Of a DNA stretch of 39,529 bases, positions 33,006-39,529 are shown one piece after another (within the stretch, counting starts at the first letter, position 1; each line of letters opens with the position of its first letter). The DNA is taken from positions 1 to 39,529 of the forward strand of contig WQSX01000025.1 in assembly GCA_009787625.1 (NCBI GenBank). Reading direction: 5' to 3'. A program made the position numbers and the translations under genes. The notes under the pieces are model-generated. The model was given only the letters and a program-made list of their open reading frames with translations. It did no database searches and was not told where the DNA came from. The stretch is from Oscillospiraceae bacterium. GTDB taxonomy: Bacteria > Bacillota > Clostridia > Oscillospirales > Oscillospiraceae.

Positions 33006-34886
33006 ATGAGTTTATTGGAAAAACTCAATTCTCCGAATGATATAAAGAATATGAGCATCGCAGAACTTTACGAGCTATGTGAAGATTTGCGAAGCTTTCT
33101 CATATCCAACGTCTCAAATACAGGTGGGCATCTCGCCTCGAATTTGGGTACAGTTGAAATAACTGTTGCCCTGCATAATGTGTTTGACACAGGAATTGAT
33201 AGGCTTATTTTCGATGTTGGACACCAATGTTACACACATAAAATACTCACGGGCAGAAAAGAAGTTTTTTCGACCCTGCGCAAAAAAGATGGAATTTCAG
33301 GATTTCCAAATCCTGCTGAGAGCGACCATGACGCATTTTTGGCGGGTCATGCCTCCACATCTGTATCGGCGGCAATCGGTATGGCCAGGGCGAGAACTGC
33401 ACTTAATAAAGATTACTCAGTCATAGCCCTCATAGGAGATGGGGCTTTAACAGGCGGTCTTGCGTATGAGGGGCTGTCCGATGCAGGACATAGTGAAGAA
33501 CCTCTCATTATTATTCTCAACGACAACGAAATGTCCATCACAGAAAACGTCGGCGGACTTGCTATGCACCTTTCGAGATTACGAGTGCGCCCATACTACT
33601 TGTCACTGAAACAAGTCTATAGAAAAACAGTTGCGAAAATTCCGGTCATTGGCAAGGCGATTGACAAATTCATGCGAAAAATTAAGACAGCCATAAAAAA
33701 AGCGGTACTCCCTTCAAGCATGTTCGAGAACATGGGATTTAACTACCTCGGTCCGGCTGACGGGCACAATATAAAAGAAGTGTGTAAGCTACTTAAAATA
33801 GCTAAGGGAATGTCGAAGCCTACAATCATTCATCTTAAGACTACAAAGGGCAAAGGGTATAAGTTTGCGGAAGATGCGCCTGAGATTTTCCACGGTGTGT
33901 CCGGCTTTGATGTGAAAAATGGTAAGCCTAATGAAATTGCGTCGATTTCATTTGCATCTGAGTTTGGCAACACCTTAATGGAGCTTGCCGTTGAAAATGA
34001 CCGAATATGTGCAATTTCTGCCGCAATGCAATCAGGAACCGGTTTAGATGAATTTGCGAGTGCTTTTGAGGAACGTTTTTTTGACGTTGGAATCGCTGAA
34101 GGTCATGCAGTGACGATGGCGGGTGGACTTTCAAAGCAGGGAATGATACCTATATGCGCCATTTACTCATCATTTTCTCAGCGTGCATATGATATGATTT
34201 TCCATGATGTGTGCCTACCAAATCTTCACGTTATTTTCGCCATTGATCGTGCAGGGCTGGTTGGTGATGATGGGCAAACACATCAGGGCATATATGATGT
34301 GGGCATGTTTTTGCAGATGCCGAACATGAGAGTCTTTTGTCCTTCCGGCATTTCAGAGATGAAGTATATGTTTAAATTTGCCACTGAAAATATGAATACG
34401 CCCGTCGCCATCAGATATCCTCGCGGCGGCGGTGATGTGTATTCATCAAAAGATATTTCACTAGAACCAAAACTACTCAGAACAGGCGGCGAAATTGCAA
34501 TTGTGACATATGGCAGGCTCATTGAAAATGCCATGAAAGCCGCAGAAATACTTGAGAGTGACGGCATTTCGATAAGTGTGATAAAGCTCACAGAAATAAG
34601 TAACTTATCCTATGAGAGACTATCAGATTGCCTAAGCGGTATACGAAGAATTTTCGTAGTTGAAGAGTGCGTTGCAGGAGGTTCGGTCGCATCAGTTCTC
34701 GCACTTACACTACGAGAAAATGACACAAGCATAAGTGTTAATGCAATAAATCTTGGAAGTGCGGTAGTGCCTCACGCAACTGCTGAAGAGCTTATGGAAC
34801 TCTTTGAGTTAGATGCAAAGGGTATAGCAAACAGGGTTCTCTCTGCCACCGAGAAGCAGACGAAAACCCTGAAATTGATTGGATAA
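33006..34886 (+). CDS. dxs: 1-deoxy-D-xylulose-5-phosphate synthase
   Basis: This 626-aa thiamine diphosphate enzyme makes DXP from pyruvate and glyceraldehyde 3-phosphate, the first step of the MEP isoprenoid pathway. The start ATG 33006 fits the family N-terminus (MSLLEKLNSPNDIKNMS); the upstream ATG at 32976 lies in the hairpin. The ThDP motif is GDGALTGGLAYEGLSDAG ending with NDNEMSI. The pyrimidine domain has DRAGLVGDDGQTHQG, and HASTS and DVGHQ are the other catalytic-site segments. It runs tail to tail with cheV, only 5 nt apart. Confidence 0.96.
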   Translation: MSLLEKLNSPNDIKNMSIAELYELCEDLRSFLISNVSNTGGHLASNLGTVEITVALHNVFDTGIDRLIFDVGHQCYTHKILTGRKEVFSTLRKKDGISGFPNPAESDHDAFLAGHASTSVSAAIGMARARTALNKDYSVIALIGDGALTGGLAYEGLSDAGHSEEPLIIILNDNEMSITENVGGLAMHLSRLRVRPYYLSLKQVYRKTVAKIPVIGKAIDKFMRKIKTAIKKAVLPSSMFENMGFNYLGPADGHNIKEVCKLLKIAKGMSKPTIIHLKTTKGKGYKFAEDAPEIFHGVSGFDVKNGKPNEIASISFASEFGNTLMELAVENDRICAISAAMQSGTGLDEFASAFEERFFDVGIAEGHAVTMAGGLSKQGMIPICAIYSSFSQRAYDMIFHDVCLPNLHVIFAIDRAGLVGDDGQTHQGIYDVGMFLQMPNMRVFCPSGISEMKYMFKFATENMNTPVAIRYPRGGGDVYSSKDISLEPKLLRTGGEIAIVTYGRLIENAMKAAEILESDGISISVIKLTEISNLSYERLSDCLSGIRRIFVVEECVAGGSVASVLALTLRENDTSISVNAINLGSAVVPHATAEELMELFELDAKGIANRVLSATEKQTKTLKLIG

Positions 34887-34891
34887 TTATC

Positions 34892-35824
34892 CTATAATAT
34901 GCAAGAATCTATGACTTCCACAAGTTTGCCGATTTGTGGCTTTGTGAGATGGGCATTTACTCCAATTTGCTGACCTTGTTGTTTTTGCGTATCATCTATG
35001 AGGCTCGAAAATACCACAACAGGGACTTTGGAAAGTATCTCATCGCTTTTTATGAGTCTTGTAAGGTGATGTCCATCCATTCGCGGCATTTCAATGTCGG
35101 TAATGACAATTGAAACTTTATTCTCAACTGGTACAATGTTGTCCTTACATTCCGTTCTGCACTTTGCAAGATAATCCCATGCATCTTGTCCGTTGTCAAA
35201 TGACGTGATGTTTGTGTAACCCGCAGCTTCGAGAGCTTGCAGTAACATCCTGCGGAGAAATACAGAATCCTCAACAACCACCACAGGCTTACTTGTATTC
35301 TCACGAATGCCCATACGTGTAACTTCAGCAATTTGCAGCCCTGTCTCAGGATTTATATCGTAAAGAACCTTTTCAAAATCGACTATCGTGATAATTTTAC
35401 CATCAATTTTTGTTGTGCCGGTAACAACACTATCGTTATTACCATAAACTATCTCAGATGGTCTTTCTACATTGCTCCATTTAATGCGGTGCATTCCCTC
35501 GACTGTATGAACAAGAAAAGCCGCACTGACATTGTCAAAATTTGTAATCATCAGCATGTCGTAATCGGGAGTTTCACTCTCTTTCAGCCGCATATATCTG
35601 GGCAGATTTATTACAGTTACGAGGTTTCCACGTGGTTTAAAAACACCATCAACACAAGGGTGAGATTGTGTCATGGGCGTAACCGGACTGTACCTCATGA
35701 TTTCGGTGACTTTGGCGACGTTAATCCCATAAGAATTGCCCGCCATTGTGAATTCCATGAGTTCAAGTGCGCTGGTCTCATCGGTAGTTTTAGACGTCAA
35801 ATCCTTTTTTGCTTTATTTTGCAT
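34892..35824 (-). CDS. cheV: Chemotaxis coupling protein CheV
   Basis: This protein of about 310 aa couples chemoreceptors to CheA. The start ATG 35824 (MQNKAKKDL) has GGAGG upstream; an in-frame extension to 35932 lacks support. Residues about 20-165 are a CheW domain (LMEFTMAGNSYGINVAKVTEIM). Residues about 185-308 are a response-regulator receiver domain, with acidic pair VVEDS, phosphorylation Asp in VITDIEMPRMDG, SS pair and conserved Lys in HLTKPQI. The organism is therefore likely motile or chemotactic, with other che genes elsewhere. Confidence 0.93.
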   Translation of the reverse strand: MQNKAKKDLTSKTTDETSALELMEFTMAGNSYGINVAKVTEIMRYSPVTPMTQSHPCVDGVFKPRGNLVTVINLPRYMRLKESETPDYDMLMITNFDNVSAAFLVHTVEGMHRIKWSNVERPSEIVYGNNDSVVTGTTKIDGKIITIVDFEKVLYDINPETGLQIAEVTRMGIRENTSKPVVVVEDSVFLRRMLLQALEAAGYTNITSFDNGQDAWDYLAKCRTECKDNIVPVENKVSIVITDIEMPRMDGHHLTRLIKSDEILSKVPVVVFSSLIDDTQKQQGQQIGVNAHLTKPQIGKLVEVIDSCIL

Positions 35825-36055
35825 TACTTTCCTCCACTCGAATTGTGTCACAATTGAATCTACAATACCCAATTTACCACAATTTGTCACGATTGGCAAT
35901 ATTAACATGGAAAATATTTGCATAAACCGCAATAAATACCTACATTACTTTGATTTATTAGTTAAAATTTATGGGATGATAAAAAAATATGGTTGCAAAA
36001 TTTGCATTTTTGATTTAAAATATGGCATGAAAAATTAAAACTGCATATTAGCCAT

Positions 36056-36132
36056 CGGGGTGTGGCGAAGTTTGGTATCGCGCACGGTTCGGGACCGTGA
36101 GGCCATGGGTTCGAATCCCATCACTCCGACCA
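36056..36132 (+). tRNA. tRNA-Pro (CGG)
   Basis: A 77-nt gene with acceptor CGGGGTG / CACTCCG (one G-U pair). The D-arm is GTGGCGAAGTTTGGTATCGC, the anticodon arm CACGG-TTCGGGA-CCGTG gives anticodon CGG, and the T-arm is ATGGG-TTCGAAT-CCCAT. CCA is encoded. Sequence beyond its 3' end changes character, as expected for an integration site. Confidence 0.95.
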
Positions 36133-36138
36133 TCGACT

Positions 36139-36186
36139 AACCCCTGCAAAGGCTTGGTATCACAAGACTTGCAGGGGTTTTGTTTT
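36139..36186 (+). terminator. Terminator after tRNA-Pro
   Basis: AACCCCTGCAA (36139-36149) and TTGCAGGGGTT (36169-36179) pair over 11 bp and lead into TTTGTTTT. Confidence 0.85.
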
Positions 36187-36247
36187 GCGGATACATTTTG
36201 CCGATTTACCGTAAAATATCGCAAAAAACTGCTGCTTTTTGAAAAGA

Positions 36248-36335
36248 TGCAAGTAAAATGCAAGTAAATCTATGGGGCTATTTTTGCGGTGATTTCATGG
36301 TTTGAAGTGGCTTAGCGGAAAATTGGTGCAAGTAA
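36248..36335 (+). repeat. Three TGCAAGTAA direct repeats downstream of tRNA-Pro
   Basis: TGCAAGTAA occurs at 36248, 36259 and 36327. Clustered short direct repeats next to a tRNA 3' end resemble integrase arm-type binding sites, though no integrase gene is in this window to confirm it. Confidence 0.45.
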
Positions 36336-36361
36336 TTTTTCAGGTTTTCGTTGCATATGCC

Positions 36362-36498
36362 TTGTCAAGTGCGCCGTTAGGCGTTTCATTTATGAAATCG
36401 GAGACACTTGACAACGTGCCATAGAGCATAATGGGAAGAGATATTAAGGCAATTGTATTTGCTATGCAGGAACGCACCGCAATATAGCTTGCCTTAAT
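36362..36498 (+). repeat. Two palindromes in the 510-bp gap before the first accessory gene
   Basis: TTGTCAAGTG (36362-36371) pairs with CACTTGACAA (36405-36414) and encloses GCGCC/GGCG and TTTCAT/ATGAAA hairpins, a three-way-junction shape. ATTAAGGCAA (36443-36452) pairs with TTGCCTTAAT (36489-36498). I see no gene in 36187-36642. A promoter for 36643 is not clear. Confidence 0.5.
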
Positions 36499-36642
36499 GT
36501 CTTGGTTACTATTTGATTTATGGGAAGAAAAGTTATTGAGTAAACACTTCGCTTATGATAAACTAATTTTGTAATATTATGAACACTGGAAAACTATTTA
36601 GACAAAAGCAATGAAACGTAAATCTAAGGAAGGATTAGCGGC

Positions 36643-37530
36643 ATGGGTAATGCAGATGTAATAATGCAATTCTGTGAAGCGGCTAACGAGCCTGTGACGG
36701 CAAGGCAGATTATTGATGCTTGCTTTCCCGGCAAGCATCAGCCATATATTAATGCCACAATTAATACGCTTGTTCAAAACAAAAAACTCATTCGCAATGA
36801 CTCGATAAGGCCTTATACAATCCGGCTTCCTATGGATGGCGAGGACATACCAGAGCCAAAAGACTACTCAATAGGTAATCGAAATACATACAGCTCTTCT
36901 TGGAACATTGTTGACGACGTGCCAGTGACTACGATTTCGGAAGAATCATTGGAAGAGGCTGCTCGGCGCGTGAATTGTGACCCAAGATATGGCGAAGAGG
37001 CTACGATAATTTGCAATTGCTTCCGCAAGTTCCCAAAAAATAATGACGGCGATATAATCGCAATGAAAATAGCTTTGATTGACATGACCAACTCTACGAA
37101 CCTCAACAAACACTTGAGCAAGATATATTTAACAAAGCTGATTGCAAAGATTTTGAGTTGTGAGTTTGACAAACGTGTTGCCGTAGGCGATGCCACCTTA
37201 ATCAGTGAGTTGGCTCAAAACGAAATCAATTTGTTTTCGTTTTTCAGTAAGTATTGCTTGTACCACAACTATTACGTATATGAGCGAGATGATTTCGCTA
37301 TATTTGACGGTGTAATGCAGAAGCATTTGGGGGAATTCATCTCTCACTACAAGTACAAGGATAAGCTGTATAGGAGTTCACAAATTCACAACTGCATTGA
37401 GACGATGCGCAAAACCTATGATTACGAAGGCTACCTAAAGTTGATTGATACGATACTGGAGAACAATAACATCCAAGGTAAAGGCAAACGCAGGAAATTC
37501 GATTGGCTTGTTTGGTACGACAACAGATGA
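36643..37530 (+). CDS. Hypothetical protein with winged-helix-like N-terminus
   Basis: I do not recognise this 295-aa protein. Residues 1-55 (VIMQFCEAANEPVTARQIID, then ATINTLVQNKKLIRND) look like a winged-helix DNA-binding domain. The rest is mixed alpha/beta, rich in Asn, Asp and Lys, with no membrane segment or catalytic signature. AAGGAAGG precedes ATG 36643 by about 12 nt. It is the first gene of the AT-rich accessory region and is intact, unlike its neighbours. Confidence 0.6.
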   Translation: MGNADVIMQFCEAANEPVTARQIIDACFPGKHQPYINATINTLVQNKKLIRNDSIRPYTIRLPMDGEDIPEPKDYSIGNRNTYSSSWNIVDDVPVTTISEESLEEAARRVNCDPRYGEEATIICNCFRKFPKNNDGDIIAMKIALIDMTNSTNLNKHLSKIYLTKLIAKILSCEFDKRVAVGDATLISELAQNEINLFSFFSKYCLYHNYYVYERDDFAIFDGVMQKHLGEFISHYKYKDKLYRSSQIHNCIETMRKTYDYEGYLKLIDTILENNNIQGKGKRRKFDWLVWYDNR

Positions 37531-37545
37531 CGGAGGAAAACGTTT

Positions 37546-37900
37546 ATGATTAAATTTGAAGATTTTATCAAAGCGCCTGAACCCAAACGAACCAAGTTGG
37601 AAGCAAGCCTTGTCAAGTGTTAAGGGCGTTTATGTAATCACTGACTCGATCAACGGAAAGCTGTATATTGGCTCTGCATCTGGCAACAGCGAAGGAGTCT
37701 GGCAACGATGGGGTGCATATGCCGATATAAAAAATTTGACAGGCGGTAATATAGGTTTTATTGAAATCCTAGAAACCAAGAATGAAGAATACATTCAGAA
37801 AAACTTCAAATACTCTATTGTGGAAATTTTCGATACTAAAACAAAGGTTGAAACTATTATCGAACGTGAGAACGGTAATCTTAAAGAATATGAACTATAA
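37546..37900 (+). pseudogene. GIY-YIG nuclease-domain gene, internally deleted and frameshifted
   Basis: A strong ribosome site (GGAGGA, 37532-37537) leads to ATG 37546 and the peptide MIKFEDFIKAP, which soon stops at 37621-37623. A second frame from 37556 reads LNPNEPSWKQALSSVKGVYV, followed by TDSINGKLYIGSA and VWQRWGAYA: a GIY-YIG domain with Tyr, Tyr-Ile-Gly and the catalytic Arg. Relatives that I know of have an N-terminus like MIKFED and about 150 further residues before this domain, so an internal deletion with a frame change fits best. The C-terminus also ends early (IIERENGNLKEYEL). Alternatively a small intact GIY-YIG protein starts at 37556, but it lacks its own ribosome site. Confidence 0.6.
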
Positions 37901-38168
37901 TTCAGCGACTTCCGCAGTGGAAGTTGGTACGGAAGTCAGTGCGGAAGTTAGTATGGAAGTAAAGCTATCACAAGAAAAACAAGATGCATTGATAAATTTC
38001 TGCTCTACCCCAAGAAGTCGGCGAGAAATGCAGGAGCTCTGTGCCATTAAATCAGATGAGTATTTTCGCAAAAATATTATTATTCCAATGCTCTCATTTG
38101 GATTATTAACGATGACATTGCCGAGCAAACCAAACAGCCGAAACCAAAAGTATGTTAAAGCCCTTTAA
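37897..38168 (+). pseudogene. C-terminal fragment of an AlbA_2/AAA_4-type ATP-binding regulator
   Basis: The readable part is a Val/Glu-rich linker (EVGTEVSAEVSMEV) followed by a winged-helix end (SRREMQELCAIKSDEYFRKN, then LSFGLLTMTLPSKPNSRNQK). It matches the C-termini of ATP-binding proteins of the AlbA_2/AAA_4 group. No N-terminal ATPase part is present upstream, so it is a remnant. It follows the broken nuclease gene directly. Confidence 0.65.
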
Positions 38169-38286
38169 TTTTTATATATTTTTAAAATACAACCTGTGAA
38201 TGATTATGAGCTTTCTCGCTACGCCTGCGGACATGTGAAATAAGGAAAATCGCTGACTCATGCGATTATTAAGAGTGAGGTACAGT

Positions 38287-38807
38287 ATGAAATTAATAGG
38301 AACCCTAATAGACGATTTTTCCGTTTTATCAAAAGAAGGTTTGTGCGAAAACTGTTCAAAGCAAGACCTCAATAAGGATGCTTGTGCAGAGATTGCTATA
38401 CAGAGAATTTCAAAAAGCTTTTACATCCAGATATGGTAGAATTTGTAAAGCAAAACAAAGAAATAACTCCAGAAATAAATCGTCTTTTCTTTATACTCAA
38501 TGATGCAATGGGCGATAGTTTGTGCAATGTTTGCTCATTGAAAGATTTATCTAAAAAAGACGGCAAAGATTTATGTGACATTTGTTTTATAAAAGAAATT
38601 GCTTATTTATTTGCCCGAGACGCAGTTTCCCGTGGAAATGACATAAATAAGTTGTTAGACTATGGTGAAACGTTAGTTTCTGCACATTCGGCTTTTTCTT
38701 TGTTTAGGTGTTTTATTGAATTATTTTGTTTGTATTTTGTAGTCATATCTGACACACCAACCGCACGAGAATACGAAAAAAGCGAAGGAAAAACAAAAAA
38801 TATATAA
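38287..38807 (+). pseudogene. Frameshifted protein with two zinc-ribbon-like CxxC pairs
   Basis: Frame 1 starts at ATG 38287 and reads KEGLCENCSKQDLNKD. The rest, LCRDCYTENFKKLLHPDM, lies in another frame from 38382. Restoring one G near 38380 (GATGGCTTG for GATGCTTG) joins them into about 173 aa with motif LCxxCSxxDLxKDGLCxxC, which then recurs as LCNVCSLKDL..DLCDICF near the middle. The internal repetition supports a true former gene. It may be a genuine mutation or a sequencing error. No family is recognised. Confidence 0.6.
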
Positions 38808-38821
38808 AACATCACCCACAG

Positions 38822-39217
38822 ATGCAATCTGCTGCAAAGAAACATAAGGGCAACTTTAATTTCGAGCAACCCGGAGAGCGTGAACTACGTTGCTTGGCTG
38901 GTGAAATATTAAATAGTTATCAACAGCAATCTCAAAACCAACAATTTAATATAGACTTGCTAAATCAACAATATGATTATTTTTGTTTGTATAATCATAC
39001 TTCTATGAAAGGTATGGATTTTTGGGGAACTCAATTCGAAACCACTGAAGATTCTACAAAATTAAAGGACTTAATAAGACATGTGCTGTCTGATGTTAGC
39101 TGTTTTTCCATGATGATTTTATCTAATGCGCTGAATGTCTGCTTGAGTGCCAAAGAGTTAAAGGGAATAGAAAATGATATTATTTCAGTGATTGATAAAA
39201 TAAATGAGAAAGTCTAA
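38822..39217 (+). CDS. Hypothetical protein
   Basis: A 131-aa ORF that I do not recognise. It is Gln/Asn-rich in the N-terminal half (SYQQQSQNQQ) and helical later, with no membrane segment. No ribosome site precedes ATG 38822 (CACCCACAG), so the true start may differ or translation may be coupled to the upstream gene ending 15 nt earlier. It could be a degraded gene like its neighbours. Confidence 0.4.
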   Translation: MQSAAKKHKGNFNFEQPGERELRCLAGEILNSYQQQSQNQQFNIDLLNQQYDYFCLYNHTSMKGMDFWGTQFETTEDSTKLKDLIRHVLSDVSCFSMMILSNALNVCLSAKELKGIENDIISVIDKINEKV

Positions 39218-39306
39218 TGGAGTTGATATCAAGGTTTGCATTTGGCGCAATGTTCAGCGTATGCACTAGGGCTGAAATTGCTATTGCCCTCTAATTACAA
39301 AGAAAC

Positions 39307-39529
39307 TCACTGCTCTTGAAACTCTCCGGCTTTTCTGTACCATGTGGTCTTACTCATCCCAAGTTCCCTCATTGCCGCAGCTGCGGTGATTTCACCATGC
39401 CTGCTCTTAGCCAAGAGCCGCTCAAAGTCCGGATATACTTTTGGTTTGCGTCCAAGATATTTACCTTTTTTCTTCGCGATTTCGATGCCTTCGCGTTGGC
39501 GGTCTCGTATATATTCATGTTCAAGTTCA
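39307..39529 (-). CDS. Serine recombinase/resolvase, C-terminal end (partial)
   Basis: On the minus strand from the window edge the reading is IRDRQREGIEIAKKKGKYLG, then RKPK and a C-terminal helix-turn-helix ITAAAAMRELGMSKTTWYRK, ending at TGA (39309-39307). This is the typical end of the resolvase/invertase domain plus the Hin-like HTH of the recombinase family. The catalytic Ser domain lies outside the window. It supports a mobile origin for the 36-39.5 kb region. The gap 39218-39306 holds nothing recognisable. Confidence 0.85.
   Translation of the reverse strand, partial: ELEHEYIRDRQREGIEIAKKKGKYLGRKPKVYPDFERLLAKSRHGEITAAAAMRELGMSKTTWYRKAGEFQEQ

Noticed and set aside
36048-36263. 71-aa minus-strand ORF over tRNA-Pro
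   Set aside because: The SDGIRTHGL-type reading is a well-known shadow of tRNA genes in antisense.

Overview
The window looks like a chromosomal segment from an anaerobic, amino-acid-fermenting member of the Clostridia (Bacillota). The evidence is a complete selenocysteine-dependent glycine reductase locus, a glutamate mutase / methylaspartate pathway, Gram-positive features (class B sortase, lipoproteins, strong AGGAGG-type ribosome binding sites, many TTG/GTG starts) and moderate-to-low GC. The species cannot be named from sequence alone.

Layout. (1) 0.2-1.8 kb: a lipoprotein alpha/beta hydrolase. (2) 1.8-13.0 kb: glycine reductase in the order grdX-grdE-grdB-trxB-trxA-grdA, then a lipoprotein and an antisense gamma-glutamyltransferase-like gene, then grdC-grdD under their own promoter. 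grdB and grdA each read through one in-frame UGA as selenocysteine (Sec350 and Sec44). (3) 13.1-16.1 kb: a class B sortase, an AAA/DUF4143-type ATPase with a consensus promoter preceded by 23-bp tandem repeats, and a HAD phosphatase. (4) 16.2-20.0 kb: a split five-gene flavin/iron-sulfur amine or imino-acid dehydrogenase. (5) 20.2-29.0 kb: class I fumarase-like hydro-lyase subunits (probable mesaconase), glutamate mutase S, L and E, methylaspartate ammonia-lyase, an AtuA-family protein, DUF4387 and a P-loop protein. (6) 29.1-35.9 kb: housekeeping genes (XRE regulator, obg, membrane protein, pdxS, tRNA-Leu, dxs, cheV). (7) 36.0-39.5 kb: tRNA-Pro followed by AT-rich accessory DNA with broken genes and the end of a serine recombinase, which looks like the edge of an integrated element.

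How it works together: glutamate would go through 3-methylaspartate and mesaconate towards citramalate. Glycine would be reduced to acetyl phosphate with electrons from NADPH via TrxB and TrxA to the GrdA selenoprotein. The flavin/iron-sulfur dehydrogenase could oxidise a secondary amine or imino acid as the paired electron donor. The gamma-glutamyltransferase-like enzyme could release glutamate from gamma-glutamyl compounds. These links are inferred from gene content.

The most unusual content is non-coding. Six nearly equal-length (94-96 nt) hairpin elements share a nearly invariant loop, while their stems differ with compensating changes. All lie between co-oriented genes of the metabolic region. 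The grdC-grdD gap carries a duplicated ribosome-binding/start segment that can form two mutually exclusive stems and encodes a 44-codon leader ORF. A related element precedes obg. A 162-bp long hairpin lies in the predicted grdC 5' leader. GTAGGGGC repeats supply the stop codons of three genes.
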